Of a stretch of 64,000 nucleotides of DNA, positions 56,234 to 64,000 are shown piece after piece; positions within the stretch are counted from its first letter, which is position 1, and each line of letters begins with the position of its first letter. The stretch spans positions 372,001 to 436,000 of the forward strand of contig NZ_CP059600.1 of assembly GCF_022369475.1 (NCBI RefSeq), given 5' to 3'. Below the pieces are notes generated by a model, which saw only the letters and a list, made by a program, of their open reading frames with translations, did no database searches and was not told the DNA's origin. The position numbers and the translations under genes were made by a program. The DNA comes from Campylobacter sp. RM12651 (GTDB lineage Bacteria; Campylobacterota; Campylobacteria; Campylobacterales; Campylobacteraceae).

Positions 56234-57439
56234 ATGGGTTTTTTTAAAAGCATTGGAAAAGCTATTGCAAAAACAGTAAAGAAAATTTCTAAACCTGTTT
56301 TTGATATTGTTGCCGCACCTGTTAAATGGACAGGCAAAGCTTTAACTTGGGTTGGTAAAAAAGTTGGCGGTGATGTAGGAAAAATCTTAGGCGGTGCAGG
56401 AGCTATTGGAACAGGCATTGTTGATTATGCTGATAAGGCACTAGGTTCTATAATTGATGGCGTTTTCACAGGACACATAAGACAAGCATTAACTACCACA
56501 CTTGATTTAGTAGCTTCAGCTGCAATAATCATAGCAGGAGTTTTTACATATAATCCTTACTTAATCGCTGCAGGTGTAGCTTATGCTGATTATCGTTTTG
56601 GGAATGGTAATTTAATCGTAAGACCTGCAGTAAATGTTACCACAGGCTTTTTAGCAGATACGGGAATTTTAAAACACGCAAGAGAATATAGAGAAGAAAT
56701 AGCTTTAATAGTTGGTGTTAGTGCAGGTATTTTGGCTAGTTATGGTGTAGGAGCTTTCGTTAGCTCACTTGGAATTAGTCAAAGCATAATAACTACATAT
56801 AATGCAATAAATAGCGTGAATATGTTTTACAATGGATATGTAAGCTATAAAAACTACGAAGAATTAAAAGAACAACTAAGAGAGCAACTAGAAGAATATA
56901 AAAAATACTTGCAAAGCTTAGAAGAAGAGAAAAAACAAGCTAATGATTTGTTTTTAAATCAAGCACTTAATTTTAATTTATACGAGTGGTTTGCAGGTGG
57001 CAAAAAGTATAATGAGTTCAGCATAGGAAACGCTGAATATGATTATATGAATACTAAAAATCCGTGGTTCGTAGCACTAAATGAAAGCGAAGAAAAAGCT
57101 AAAAATTATGAAGATTTAAAGCCTTATTTATCTTATAAGTCTTTAAATGTTTATGATGATTTTTTTGAAAAGACCTTAAAGGTCGATAGTGTTTTTGGTA
57201 TTGCCAGTATAAAGCAATTTTCAAATAAAGATATGTATATAAATGTTGCAAACGAATACAACCATTTAGTTGATTTATATAATGCTAAGCAAGATTTATC
57301 AGCAAAATTTGGAACTACTAATCTAACAGTATTTACAAGAATTGGCAAAATACTAGCTAGTGTAACATTTCCTGTAAGTGAAGAACAATTAAAACTAAAA
57401 GAAAAGGAGCTTAAATATTATGAACGATACTTACAATGA
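56234..57439 (+). CDS. Phage virion protein with hydrophobic helices (candidate ejection protein)
   Basis: The 401-residue protein has a basic, glycine-rich start (GKAIAKTVKKISKP), two hydrophobic regions at about 85-120 and 155-180, and a coiled coil near 215-235. Soluble podovirus internal proteins that form a membrane channel during genome entry have this mix. It starts one base after the previous stop and overlaps the next gene by 20 bases. Confidence 0.5.
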   Translation: MGFFKSIGKAIAKTVKKISKPVFDIVAAPVKWTGKALTWVGKKVGGDVGKILGGAGAIGTGIVDYADKALGSIIDGVFTGHIRQALTTTLDLVASAAIIIAGVFTYNPYLIAAGVAYADYRFGNGNLIVRPAVNVTTGFLADTGILKHAREYREEIALIVGVSAGILASYGVGAFVSSLGISQSIITTYNAINSVNMFYNGYVSYKNYEELKEQLREQLEEYKKYLQSLEEEKKQANDLFLNQALNFNLYEWFAGGKKYNEFSIGNAEYDYMNTKNPWFVALNESEEKAKNYEDLKPYLSYKSLNVYDDFFEKTLKVDSVFGIASIKQFSNKDMYINVANEYNHLVDLYNAKQDLSAKFGTTNLTVFTRIGKILASVTFPVSEEQLKLKEKELKYYERYLQ

Positions 57440-57851
57440 TTTTACTAAAAACTTTTTTGGCTCAAAAATGCCAACGCAAGAGCCGTTTAATTTTAACAAT
57501 GATTACAATTTATGGCAGAGTTTAGGCTATTCTCCATTAAATGCTGGGTATGATAGCTTTTCAAAAAATAGCTTTAGTTTTAGTGGCAGTGGTAATGTAG
57601 CTAATAATAACACTAACTTTTTTGCTAGCAAGGGTTTTGCTAATGCAATGGGTGCAGTTAATACGATTGGTGGTATAGCAGGTGTAGTTGGTGGATTTAT
57701 GGCTGCAAGAGAGCGGAAAAAGTTTGGAAAAGAAATGGCTGCTTTAGAAAGAGAACAAAGACATAGAATATACGCAAGAGAAGACGCAAATAATAAAGCA
57801 CTCAATCAAGGTTTAAGCGCGTTTTTTAAGCAAAAAAAAGATAATTTATAG
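57420..57851 (+). CDS. Phage virion protein with glycine-rich helix (candidate ejection protein)
   Basis: The 143-residue protein has an Asn/Phe/Ser-rich N-terminal half and a hydrophobic, glycine-rich segment (AMGAVNTIGGIAGVVGGFMAA at about 76-96) followed by a charged helix. This resembles small podovirus internal core proteins such as T7 gp14 in layout. AAAAGGAG precedes the ATG. Confidence 0.5.
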   Translation: MNDTYNDFTKNFFGSKMPTQEPFNFNNDYNLWQSLGYSPLNAGYDSFSKNSFSFSGSGNVANNNTNFFASKGFANAMGAVNTIGGIAGVVGGFMAARERKKFGKEMAALEREQRHRIYAREDANNKALNQGLSAFFKQKKDNL

Positions 57852-57883
57852 CACTAAATTTAAATTTGCATTTTTGCTACATT
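57851..57883 (+). promoter_or_regulatory. Conserved late promoter element, copy 2
   Basis: GCACTAAATT at 57851-57860, twelve bases, TTTGC at 57873-57877 and TACATT at 57878-57883. It overlaps the stop codon of the preceding gene and heads the tail-fibre gene group. Confidence 0.65.
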
Positions 57884-57901
57884 TCTTACAAGGAGCAAAA
57901 A

Positions 57902-58249
57902 ATGCAAAGAGAAGTCATAACAAAAGCTAAAACTTTAAAACTAAAAAATCCTTTTGTAAAAGAATTAGTTCAAGTTGAAAATAACAGAGCCACATTAAGA
58001 GTTGATGAGTTTTACGCTGATGAAAATAACAATATTTACTATGTTTTTTCAGGAAATGGCATATTTAGTAGTTTTGATGATTACATTAATACTCCTTTAA
58101 ATTTAAATAAAATAGACTTTTTCAAAATTGATAAAGAACTACTAAATCCTGATTCAAAATATTTGCTCCTTTTTAATAGCGAAATAGATGAAAAATATAA
58201 AAAAGGCTTAGAAGAATTTTTGTTAGAAAGGATAAGCGATGATAGATAA
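57902..58249 (+). CDS. Phage tail-region protein (unknown)
   Basis: The 115-residue protein starts at the ATG with AAGGAG upstream; the frame is open 36 bases farther. It has a beta-rich core (RATLRVDEFYADENNNIYYVFS) and a helical end. It overlaps the tail-fibre gene by eleven bases, so it may join the fibre to the tail. Confidence 0.55.
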   Translation: MQREVITKAKTLKLKNPFVKELVQVENNRATLRVDEFYADENNNIYYVFSGNGIFSSFDDYINTPLNLNKIDFFKIDKELLNPDSKYLLLFNSEIDEKYKKGLEEFLLERISDDR

Positions 58250-60785
58250 TCCAAAAAACTTAAGCGAAATGCTAAAAAGTATTGTGAGTGGATACGATGA
58301 TATTAAAAGCATTCATAATCAAAATATATTGATAGAAAAAAATATATTTTCAGTGCAGACTGCACTAGAAAACGAGCTAAAAACAAGTGCAAGTTACAAT
58401 GAAAGAACTAAGCTAAAACTAGATGATATAAACGAAAAATTAGCTAATGCAAAAGTATTTTTTGATGAGATAGCAAGTAATCAAGCCCAAGTAAAAGCAC
58501 TCTTTACTAGCATTAATAACCTAGTGATAAAAGAAGCAGCACTTATAAAAAATGTAGATAGTAAAATATCAAATTACACCGAGCTAAATGCTAAAAATAC
58601 TGAATTACTAGCCGAAATTAAAGCTATCAAAGAAGCTGTAGCTTTAGCTACTAAAACTTACAAAAATGATTGTGATTTGGCATTAAAAGGGCTTAACGAA
58701 AGCTTAACAAGGGCAAATACATTAAATGAGAGCTTGGCTGTTAAGGATGTAGAACTAAAAAATACGCTTGAAAGTATAGAAAGTGCTAGGACAAACTGCC
58801 TCGTAATCTCAAACGAGATTAAAGAAATGCGAAAGCGTAGTCAATGCCTAATGTCTAAAGCTGAAGATATTTTTAGCAAGGCTACTTGGTTTGAGAATAC
58901 GCTAAATGAATACATTGCAAAAATACAAACACTAGAAAACAATTATAATGAAGCTTTTGTTAAAAATGAAGAATTAGAGCTAAAAATAAAAGATAGCATT
59001 GATACACTTGATAAGATTTTAATAGCCTTAAACGGAAGAAGCTTGGATGAAGTATTAACAGAGCTAAAAACTACAAATACTACCTTACAAACTGCAATAA
59101 ACACAAAGTCAGAAATTGATACAATTAAGACCAACTTAGAGCAAGTTTTAGCAGAGCAAAACACAAAGCTAGATAATTATTACACAAAGATTGAAAGCGA
59201 TGAGCTTTTAGACTTAGTGAATAATGAAATAGCAAAATTACAAGAGAATAAAGCTGATAAGCTAGAGCTTGAGCCACTAAAATCTGATATTTCAAATCTA
59301 ACTAATAATAAAGCAAATAATACAGATTTAGAGCCAATTAAAAATAATATTTCTAATCTAGCTAATAATAAAGCTGATAAGCTAGATTTAAATCCAATAA
59401 AGAATGATATTTCAAATCTAGCCAACACTAAAGCAAATAAAAGCGAAGTTTATACAAAAACAGAAAGCAATAATTTACTAAATGCAAAAGCTAACAATAC
59501 GGATTTAAATCCAATAAAGAATGATATTTCAAATCTAACTAATACTAAAGCAAATAAAAGCGAAGTTTATACAAAAACAGAAAGCAATAATTTACTAAAT
59601 GCAAAAGCAAATATAGGGGACTTAACAAAAGCTAAAAGCGATTTAGAAGTAAGAATTAAAGCAGTTGAGAATGATTATGTAAAAGTCTATGATACGCCTA
59701 TTAATGTAAGCGTAGGCACCGGTGGAACTTATGCGAAACTAAGCGACGCGTTTAAGGCGTTAATGTGTTACAAAAAAGCAAGAGCAAATGTAGGAGATTG
59801 TGTTATTACGCTTTTACCTAATTTTGTTTTAAACGAGCAACTTACATTTGATAATGTAGATTTAACGCATATAAGACTTATTTCAAATAATGCAGTAATT
59901 AAATGTGAGTTCGCCCACGAAGCAAGTGCAAATTTTGCAGTTTTTAGATTTTTTCATTCTAAATCTTGCTTATTTTATAGATGTAAATTTGATTTTACAA
60001 ATAAGCCACAAAGACTAATTCAATTAGGTTATAATAGTTCGCTTAGATTTTGTGAATGTAGTGTAAATAATTCAATTTACGGAATAATCTCTTATAATGG
60101 TTTTGCAGATGTTAGAAGTTGCACTTTTACAAACACTATTGAAACTTGTCTTTATTTTACAGAAAACGCTAATTTAAATGCATTATCTAACACTTACGAT
60201 ACTTCAAATCGTGCAATTGTAAGCCTAAGAAATACAAAACTAAATTCATATAGAGATATTTTTAAAAACATTAAATTAGAATGCTTCCTAGTGGACTGGG
60301 GAGGATTTGCTATGTATGAAGCACATCCGAATGGGAGTTTTGTGAACTCTCCTAAGAAATGTAATCTAGTGCCAAATACACTTTATAAAAATGGAGTATT
60401 TTTTGATAGGACTACTAGCGAACAACCAATAATACAGACAGATATACCGAGTGGAAAAATGTTTAAATGCAATGGTATCAATGTAATAATGCTAAGAAAT
60501 CTTAAAGTAGTTCCAACTTGCACTGATGCAATATGTACTAATTCTTATACAATAAATAAAGGATATATAAAAAGATATTCTTTTAGATATGACTTTAAAC
60601 TACCTGTTGTAGGAGCCTTTATGGTCGGAATGGATAGAAAAGGCTTTTTTATGAGTGGTCAAAGTTTTTCATATTCAATAAAAGACAAAGAAGAAACAAC
60701 ACCAGGAAAAGATTTAAAAGTGCAAGTAAATCAGCTTAGCGAAGCTGACGCCTTAACATTTAACATTGTAGCAATAGGATATTAA
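58239..60785 (+). CDS. Phage tail fibre
   Basis: The 848-residue protein has a helical N-terminus, long coiled-coil regions (about 50-330) and 39-residue tandem repeats with NDISNL, KANKSEVYTKTE and SNNLLNAKAN (about 385-460). It ends with a right-handed beta-helix-like domain starting with GTGGTYAKLSDAFKAL. The domain order matches host-receptor-binding fibres. The repeats are likely to change number by recombination. Confidence 0.8.
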   Translation: MIDNPKNLSEMLKSIVSGYDDIKSIHNQNILIEKNIFSVQTALENELKTSASYNERTKLKLDDINEKLANAKVFFDEIASNQAQVKALFTSINNLVIKEAALIKNVDSKISNYTELNAKNTELLAEIKAIKEAVALATKTYKNDCDLALKGLNESLTRANTLNESLAVKDVELKNTLESIESARTNCLVISNEIKEMRKRSQCLMSKAEDIFSKATWFENTLNEYIAKIQTLENNYNEAFVKNEELELKIKDSIDTLDKILIALNGRSLDEVLTELKTTNTTLQTAINTKSEIDTIKTNLEQVLAEQNTKLDNYYTKIESDELLDLVNNEIAKLQENKADKLELEPLKSDISNLTNNKANNTDLEPIKNNISNLANNKADKLDLNPIKNDISNLANTKANKSEVYTKTESNNLLNAKANNTDLNPIKNDISNLTNTKANKSEVYTKTESNNLLNAKANIGDLTKAKSDLEVRIKAVENDYVKVYDTPINVSVGTGGTYAKLSDAFKALMCYKKARANVGDCVITLLPNFVLNEQLTFDNVDLTHIRLISNNAVIKCEFAHEASANFAVFRFFHSKSCLFYRCKFDFTNKPQRLIQLGYNSSLRFCECSVNNSIYGIISYNGFADVRSCTFTNTIETCLYFTENANLNALSNTYDTSNRAIVSLRNTKLNSYRDIFKNIKLECFLVDWGGFAMYEAHPNGSFVNSPKKCNLVPNTLYKNGVFFDRTTSEQPIIQTDIPSGKMFKCNGINVIMLRNLKVVPTCTDAICTNSYTINKGYIKRYSFRYDFKLPVVGAFMVGMDRKGFFMSGQSFSYSIKDKEETTPGKDLKVQVNQLSEADALTFNIVAIGY
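59391..59616 (+). repeat. Tandem 117-bp repeat within the tail fibre gene
   Basis: Two adjacent copies (59391-59507 and 59508-59616, the second ending early) are nearly identical and keep the frame (39 codons). Shorter related units with NDISNL/NNISNL lie upstream from about 59290. Confidence 0.85.
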
Positions 60786-60786
60786 G

Positions 60787-61374
60787 ATGGAAGAATTAAA
60801 CAATTTAATACAAGATGATTTTATCAATGATTTTAGCGATTATTACACTGATGAGAAAGTTTACAGCGTTGTTTTAAAAGAAAGCGGCTTTATTGATTAT
60901 ATTGATATGAAAAAACTTGAGAACGGCATAGAAGTTAGCGAAGAAGTTTATTTACAAATTATGCAAAATAAAGTGAATTTCTACGAAAACGGCGAGTTTA
61001 TTTATAAGCCTGAAATTATGGAGCTAAGTTTTAATGAGTTTAAAGAGAAAAAACTAAGTGAAATAGAAACTAGCTTTAAAAATGCGATGAGCAACTTAGA
61101 CAAAACGCCTGATGAAGAAAGGCTTACTTTTGAAAGGCAAGAGCGTGAAGCTAGAGAGTATCTAGCTAGTAATGATGAAAGCAAAGCACCATTTTTAAAA
61201 GCACTTGCAACTAGCCGTGAAGTGCCTTTAAACGACTTAGCACAAAAAGTAGTAGCTAAAGCTAATTTATACGCAAACGCTAGTGCAACACTCATCGGAA
61301 AAAGACAAAAGTGCCTAGATGAGCTTAAAAAAGCTACCACTAAAGAAGAGCTGGAAAGGATAAGTTTTGAATAG
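60787..61374 (+). CDS. Phage tail fibre assembly protein
   Basis: The 195-residue protein directly follows the fibre gene. It has an N-terminal beta region with the VYSVVLKESGFIDYI segment, a central YENGEFIYKPEIMEL part and a helical C-terminus (about 80-195). The layout resembles fibre chaperones. Confidence 0.6.
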   Translation: MEELNNLIQDDFINDFSDYYTDEKVYSVVLKESGFIDYIDMKKLENGIEVSEEVYLQIMQNKVNFYENGEFIYKPEIMELSFNEFKEKKLSEIETSFKNAMSNLDKTPDEERLTFERQEREAREYLASNDESKAPFLKALATSREVPLNDLAQKVVAKANLYANASATLIGKRQKCLDELKKATTKEELERISFE

Positions 61375-61723
61375 AGTTATTTTAAAGCCAATTAAAAAAG
61401 ATAGGTGGGAATTAGTGCAAGATTATGAATATGAGAGTTCGTTCGGAATTATTAGTATTCCAAAGGGGTTTATCACGAACGGAGCGAATATTCCAAGAAT
61501 TCTATGGAGTTTGTTTCCACCGAATAGTCCTGAATATATCAGTGCAGCTACTATTCACGATTATTTGTGCTTAAATGCTTATAAGGATAATAAAAATTAT
61601 GCGATGTTTTATTTTGCAGATAAGGTGTTTTATGAGTGCCTTAGAAAGCTTAATGTAAATAAGTTTAAAGCTAAGATTTTTTATATATTTTGTAGGGCAT
61701 ATCATTATGTTAAGTATAAATAA
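61367..61723 (+). CDS. DUF1353 phage protein
   Basis: The 118-residue protein matches DUF1353, a family in phage lysis and tail regions: SIPKGFITNGANIPRILWSLFPP and AATIHDYLCLNAY. Function unknown; the HD-like pair suggests an enzyme. The start is a TTG at 61367 inside the previous stop region, with GGAAAGGAT at 61353-61361. Confidence 0.75.
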   Translation: MNRVILKPIKKDRWELVQDYEYESSFGIISIPKGFITNGANIPRILWSLFPPNSPEYISAATIHDYLCLNAYKDNKNYAMFYFADKVFYECLRKLNVNKFKAKIFYIFCRAYHYVKYK

Positions 61724-62060
61724 AGAGCTAATAATAATCGGTGTTTTATTGCTATGTTTATTGTATCTAAATCACGAGAATAAGCACATAAAAATAAGGC
61801 TAAATGAAGAGCTAAAGGCGAAACAAGAACATATAAAAACGATAGAGAATTTAAATCAAGAAATTAGGAAAATAGAGAGCCTAAATAAAGAATTAAAAGC
61901 ACAAGAAATAAAGCAAGAAAATATAAAAAATATTCAAGTAAAAAAGGCATTAAATAATGAAAAAAGTAAAGATAAGCTTAGCGATTATTTCGTTGATGTT
62001 TTTTGCAGCTTGCAGCAAACAAACGCAAATAGTGTATGTAAAACAACGCCTAGCAAGTAA
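61707..62060 (+). CDS. Inner-membrane spanin (Rz-like)
   Basis: The 117-residue protein has one N-terminal membrane helix (about 8-21) and a periplasmic coiled coil (about 25-90). Overlap with a lipoprotein gene in another frame is diagnostic of Rz/Rz1 spanins, which fuse inner and outer membranes at lysis. It overlaps DUF1353 by 17 bases. Confidence 0.75.
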   Translation: MLSINKELIIIGVLLLCLLYLNHENKHIKIRLNEELKAKQEHIKTIENLNQEIRKIESLNKELKAQEIKQENIKNIQVKKALNNEKSKDKLSDYFVDVFCSLQQTNANSVCKTTPSK

Positions 62061-62205
62061 TTTGTTAGAGTGTAAAAGTATAGATTACTCAAATTATAAA
62101 ATGAGTAAAAATAGTGATTTAGCATTGTTTTTAATAGATTTAAACGATGGCTATTTAGATTGTAAATATAAGCTTGATTTAATTAGGAGAGAATATGGAA
62201 ACTGA
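61957..62205 (+). CDS. Outer-membrane spanin lipoprotein (Rz1-like)
   Basis: The 82-residue protein has a lipoprotein signal (MKKVKISLAIISLMFFAAC, lipidated Cys19). It overlaps the 3' part of the Rz-like gene by 104 bases in a different frame. At 82 residues it is longer than many Rz1 proteins and not proline-rich. Confidence 0.72.
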   Translation: MKKVKISLAIISLMFFAACSKQTQIVYVKQRLASNLLECKSIDYSNYKMSKNSDLALFLIDLNDGYLDCKYKLDLIRREYGN

Positions 62206-62584
62206 AGCGATAGGAATAGTAGTAAAAACCGCTAAAGCTTTTGAAGACTTAGGCATTATAGGAATTATGTTTGTTTGGATTGTATATCGTGAATATCAAC
62301 ATTATAGATTTTCAAAATCAACTACAGATGAGCTGGTAAAATCATCAAATGCTTTATATAATTTAACAGATAAGATAAATCAAAAAATCATAGAAAGTAA
62401 TGCAAATAACGCTAAAAATATAGAACTTTTAGGCAGTATTGATACAGAATTAAAACAAAACAATGAAGTAAATAAGCACTTGATAGAATATGTAAAAGAT
62501 ACTTGCGTAGGTGTAAAAGTAAGACTTGATAAACTAGATGATAAATTAAATGAAATAGATAAAAAAATTATAGCACTAAAATGA
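62195..62584 (+). CDS. Phage holin candidate
   Basis: The 129-residue protein has one N-terminal hydrophobic helix (LGIIGIMFVWIVY at about 18-30) and a long charged helical tail. Location between spanin genes and the DUF5675 gene suggests a holin or pinholin, but there is only one membrane segment and no family match. Confidence 0.45.
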   Translation: METEAIGIVVKTAKAFEDLGIIGIMFVWIVYREYQHYRFSKSTTDELVKSSNALYNLTDKINQKIIESNANNAKNIELLGSIDTELKQNNEVNKHLIEYVKDTCVGVKVRLDKLDDKLNEIDKKIIALK

Positions 62585-62605
62585 AATTTGCTCTTTTGCT
62601 AGACT
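62573..62605 (+). promoter_or_regulatory. Conserved late promoter element, copy 3
   Basis: GCACTAAAAT at 62573-62582, twelve bases, TTTGC at 62595-62599 and TAGACT at 62600-62605. The first part is inside the last codons of the holin candidate gene. It heads the DUF5675 and large virion protein genes. Confidence 0.65.
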
Positions 62606-62622
62606 AAAGCAAAGGAGCAAGA

Positions 62623-63123
62623 ATGATAAAAATTAAGCTACATAGATACAAGCTAAATTCACACGGAAGATTTGGTGCGTTTAGCTTGTATGATGATGAT
62701 AAACTCATATATAAATGTAATAGTTTAGAAGAATTAATCGTAGGCACTAAAGCAGGTTGTGATATGGCAATTACAATTGGAGTGTATGAATGCGATTTGC
62801 ATTATAGCCCAAGTAAGAAAAACGGAAGTAAGAAATATCCAAATAATTTATTAATTAGAGTAAGCAATGTAAATGTAGATAAAGATAGATATATCTTAAT
62901 CCATATCGGAAATACGCTAAAAGATACGCTTGGCTGCATACTGCTTGGCGTGGTGGATAAGGATTATACAGGAGTATGGAACTCTACAAAGACTACAGGG
63001 GAGTTTTACGATAATCTTTATGATTTATGCAAAAAATATGAGTATGAGCTAAAACAAGAGCAAATGGTAGCAACGCTAGAAATTACTAGCGAACTTGAAG
63101 ATGAAATCGTATGTTTAAGTTAA
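62623..63123 (+). CDS. DUF5675 phage protein (lysis or peptidase candidate)
   Basis: The 166-residue protein matches DUF5675 proteins often found in phage lysis regions: FSLYDDDKLIYKCNSLE, AGCDMAITIGVYECDLHYSP and LIHIGNTLKDTLGCILLG, with the pattern of L,D-transpeptidase/carboxypeptidase-like folds. No lysozyme or amidase is recognised, so this may be the endolysin. AAAGGAG precedes the ATG. Confidence 0.6.
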   Translation: MIKIKLHRYKLNSHGRFGAFSLYDDDKLIYKCNSLEELIVGTKAGCDMAITIGVYECDLHYSPSKKNGSKKYPNNLLIRVSNVNVDKDRYILIHIGNTLKDTLGCILLGVVDKDYTGVWNSTKTTGEFYDNLYDLCKKYEYELKQEQMVATLEITSELEDEIVCLS

Positions 63124-63133
63124 AGGAGATAAA

Positions 63134-64000
63134 ATGGGACAATATGTAGATAGTAATTTGCTAAATATGGCAAAGCCTGATAAAAATGAATGGCAAGCAG
63201 TTGGAGATGGCTTTAAAGAAATGTATAATAATTACATTAGAACTAGACTAAGCCAAAATGAAATAGATTTAAGTGACTTGAGATTAGGCTATGAAAGAGC
63301 TACTCAAGATGATAGGATTAGAGCGATTAAGCTAGGAACAGAGAACCTAGAAAATCAAGTGCAAAAAGGTGCAATTGATTTAGATATAGCTAGACAAACT
63401 AAAAATAATAAAATCGCACAAGAGCAAATAAAAACCGCAAACGATATGGAAACTCTAAAGCAAAATCAATTCGCTACAAAAACACAACCTGAAATATTTA
63501 AAATGCAAAAGGAAAATCACAAAGTAAACTTAAGCAATACCTATTCAATTATAAATGAGCGTAAGCAAAATATGTTTTTTAAAGACCAAGCCTACAAAGA
63601 ACAAGAAGAAGCTAAAAAAGTAATGAGTGATTTTAATGAGTTTTCACTCAAGTTTCCTAACTTAAAAGGAGATGATTTAAAGAATGGTTATGTAAAAAAC
63701 CTTGATGATGAGTATAATTATACACTCAATAATCCACTATTAAACGATAGTCAAAGAGTTAATAAATTAAGTGAAATTCATAGAAAGAAAATAAATTTTG
63801 CAAAATATTTGCCACAAACCGCACAAACAAATAGCATTATAACACAAGGGTTTAGTCCTTATAGTAAAGGTGGCAATGGTGCAAATGCAACAAGTGGAAT
63901 AGATACGAACGAAATATTTAACAACCTTAACAAAGAAAAACTATTAAAAGAAGAAATTAACAAAAATAATAAAGATATAACTAATATTAAAAATCAAATC
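63134..64000 (+). CDS. Large phage virion protein, partial
   Basis: The frame starts at an ATG with AAAGGAG upstream and is open for 289 codons to the window end. The product so far is hydrophilic, Gln/Asn-rich and helical with no membrane segments, like large internal virion proteins. It follows the lysis genes. Confidence 0.6.
   Translation, partial: MGQYVDSNLLNMAKPDKNEWQAVGDGFKEMYNNYIRTRLSQNEIDLSDLRLGYERATQDDRIRAIKLGTENLENQVQKGAIDLDIARQTKNNKIAQEQIKTANDMETLKQNQFATKTQPEIFKMQKENHKVNLSNTYSIINERKQNMFFKDQAYKEQEEAKKVMSDFNEFSLKFPNLKGDDLKNGYVKNLDDEYNYTLNNPLLNDSQRVNKLSEIHRKKINFAKYLPQTAQTNSIITQGFSPYSKGGNGANATSGIDTNEIFNNLNKEKLLKEEINKNNKDITNIKNQI

Noticed and set aside
58943-59428. Minus-strand frames opposite the tail fibre
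   Set aside because: They are low-complexity shadows of the coiled-coil repeats on the coding strand.
59290-59616. CRISPR-like repeats
   Set aside because: The units are adjacent, in frame and translated as fibre repeats; there are no spacers or cas genes.
38821-64000. Mu-like prophage as in C. jejuni CJIE1
   Set aside because: No MuA/MuB transposase, sheath or Mu-type gene order was found; it encodes helicase and primase instead.
1-64000. tRNA, rRNA or insertion sequence
   Set aside because: No cloverleaf-like, rRNA-like or transposase sequence was noticed; a tRNA scan was not possible here.

Overview
The window is a stretch of a very AT-rich chromosome from the Campylobacterota, most probably a Campylobacter. 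I base this on gene content and order: yajC-secD-secF-(small membrane protein)-leuS-lptE-folC-mfd, fliI-folE facing tig-clpP-def, zinc-ribbon protein-waaA-pseudouridine synthase, and clpX-mreB-mreC all follow the arrangement I recall from C. jejuni. ATGA and TAATG overlaps and G-tract contingency loci are also typical. The species is not determined. No rRNA, tRNA, insertion sequence or CRISPR array was seen.

Layout. (1) 152-12578, plus strand: rpsO, ybeY, the SecDF-YajC export genes, leuS, the outer-membrane assembly lipoprotein gene lptE, a GGDEF diguanylate cyclase, folC and mfd. (2) 12600-14431, minus strand: fliI and folE. (3) 14508-17912, plus: tig, clpP, a degenerate GGDEF protein and def, followed by an empty 659-base gap. 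(4) 18572-24391: a six-gene respiratory module with a Tat-exported flavoprotein reductase, two tetraheme cytochromes c, a response regulator, a membrane histidine kinase and a second, signal-less paralogue of the flavoprotein. The first three genes resemble the Wolinella fccABC periplasmic methacrylate/fumarate reductase system. (5) 24436-38628: housekeeping and envelope genes (dgkA, Nif3, zinc-ribbon protein, waaA, pseudouridine synthase, fabZ, lpxA, clpX, mreBC, two small membrane proteins, trxB, a phosphoethanolamine transferase, TerC, aspA). Two contingency features lie here: a G9 tract that puts the phosphoethanolamine transferase out of frame, and a G8 tract next to a promoter -10 box.

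(6) 38821 to the end of the window: a prophage with every gene on the plus strand. It runs from small early genes of unknown function, through nucleotide-metabolism genes (MazG-like, DUF3310-like), an SSB, a DnaB-type helicase and a CHC2/TOPRIM primase, to large and small terminase subunits, two overlapping ribbon-helix-helix genes, scaffold, capsid, a connector-like protein and candidate ejection proteins. These are followed by a tail fibre with its assembly protein, DUF1353, an overlapping Rz/Rz1 spanin pair, a holin candidate, a DUF5675 protein and the start of a large virion protein cut by the window end. No integrase, repressor, portal, sheath or tape-measure gene was recognised. The short structural module with membrane-active ejection-like proteins suggests a podovirus-like phage that brings its own replisome.

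The most interesting unlisted signals are in the prophage. Three late operons share a precisely spaced element: GCACTAAA(A/T)T, 12 bases, TTTGCTA. It reads as a phage promoter with a 17-base spacer and an extended -10. A different conserved element of about 60 bases precedes two early operons.
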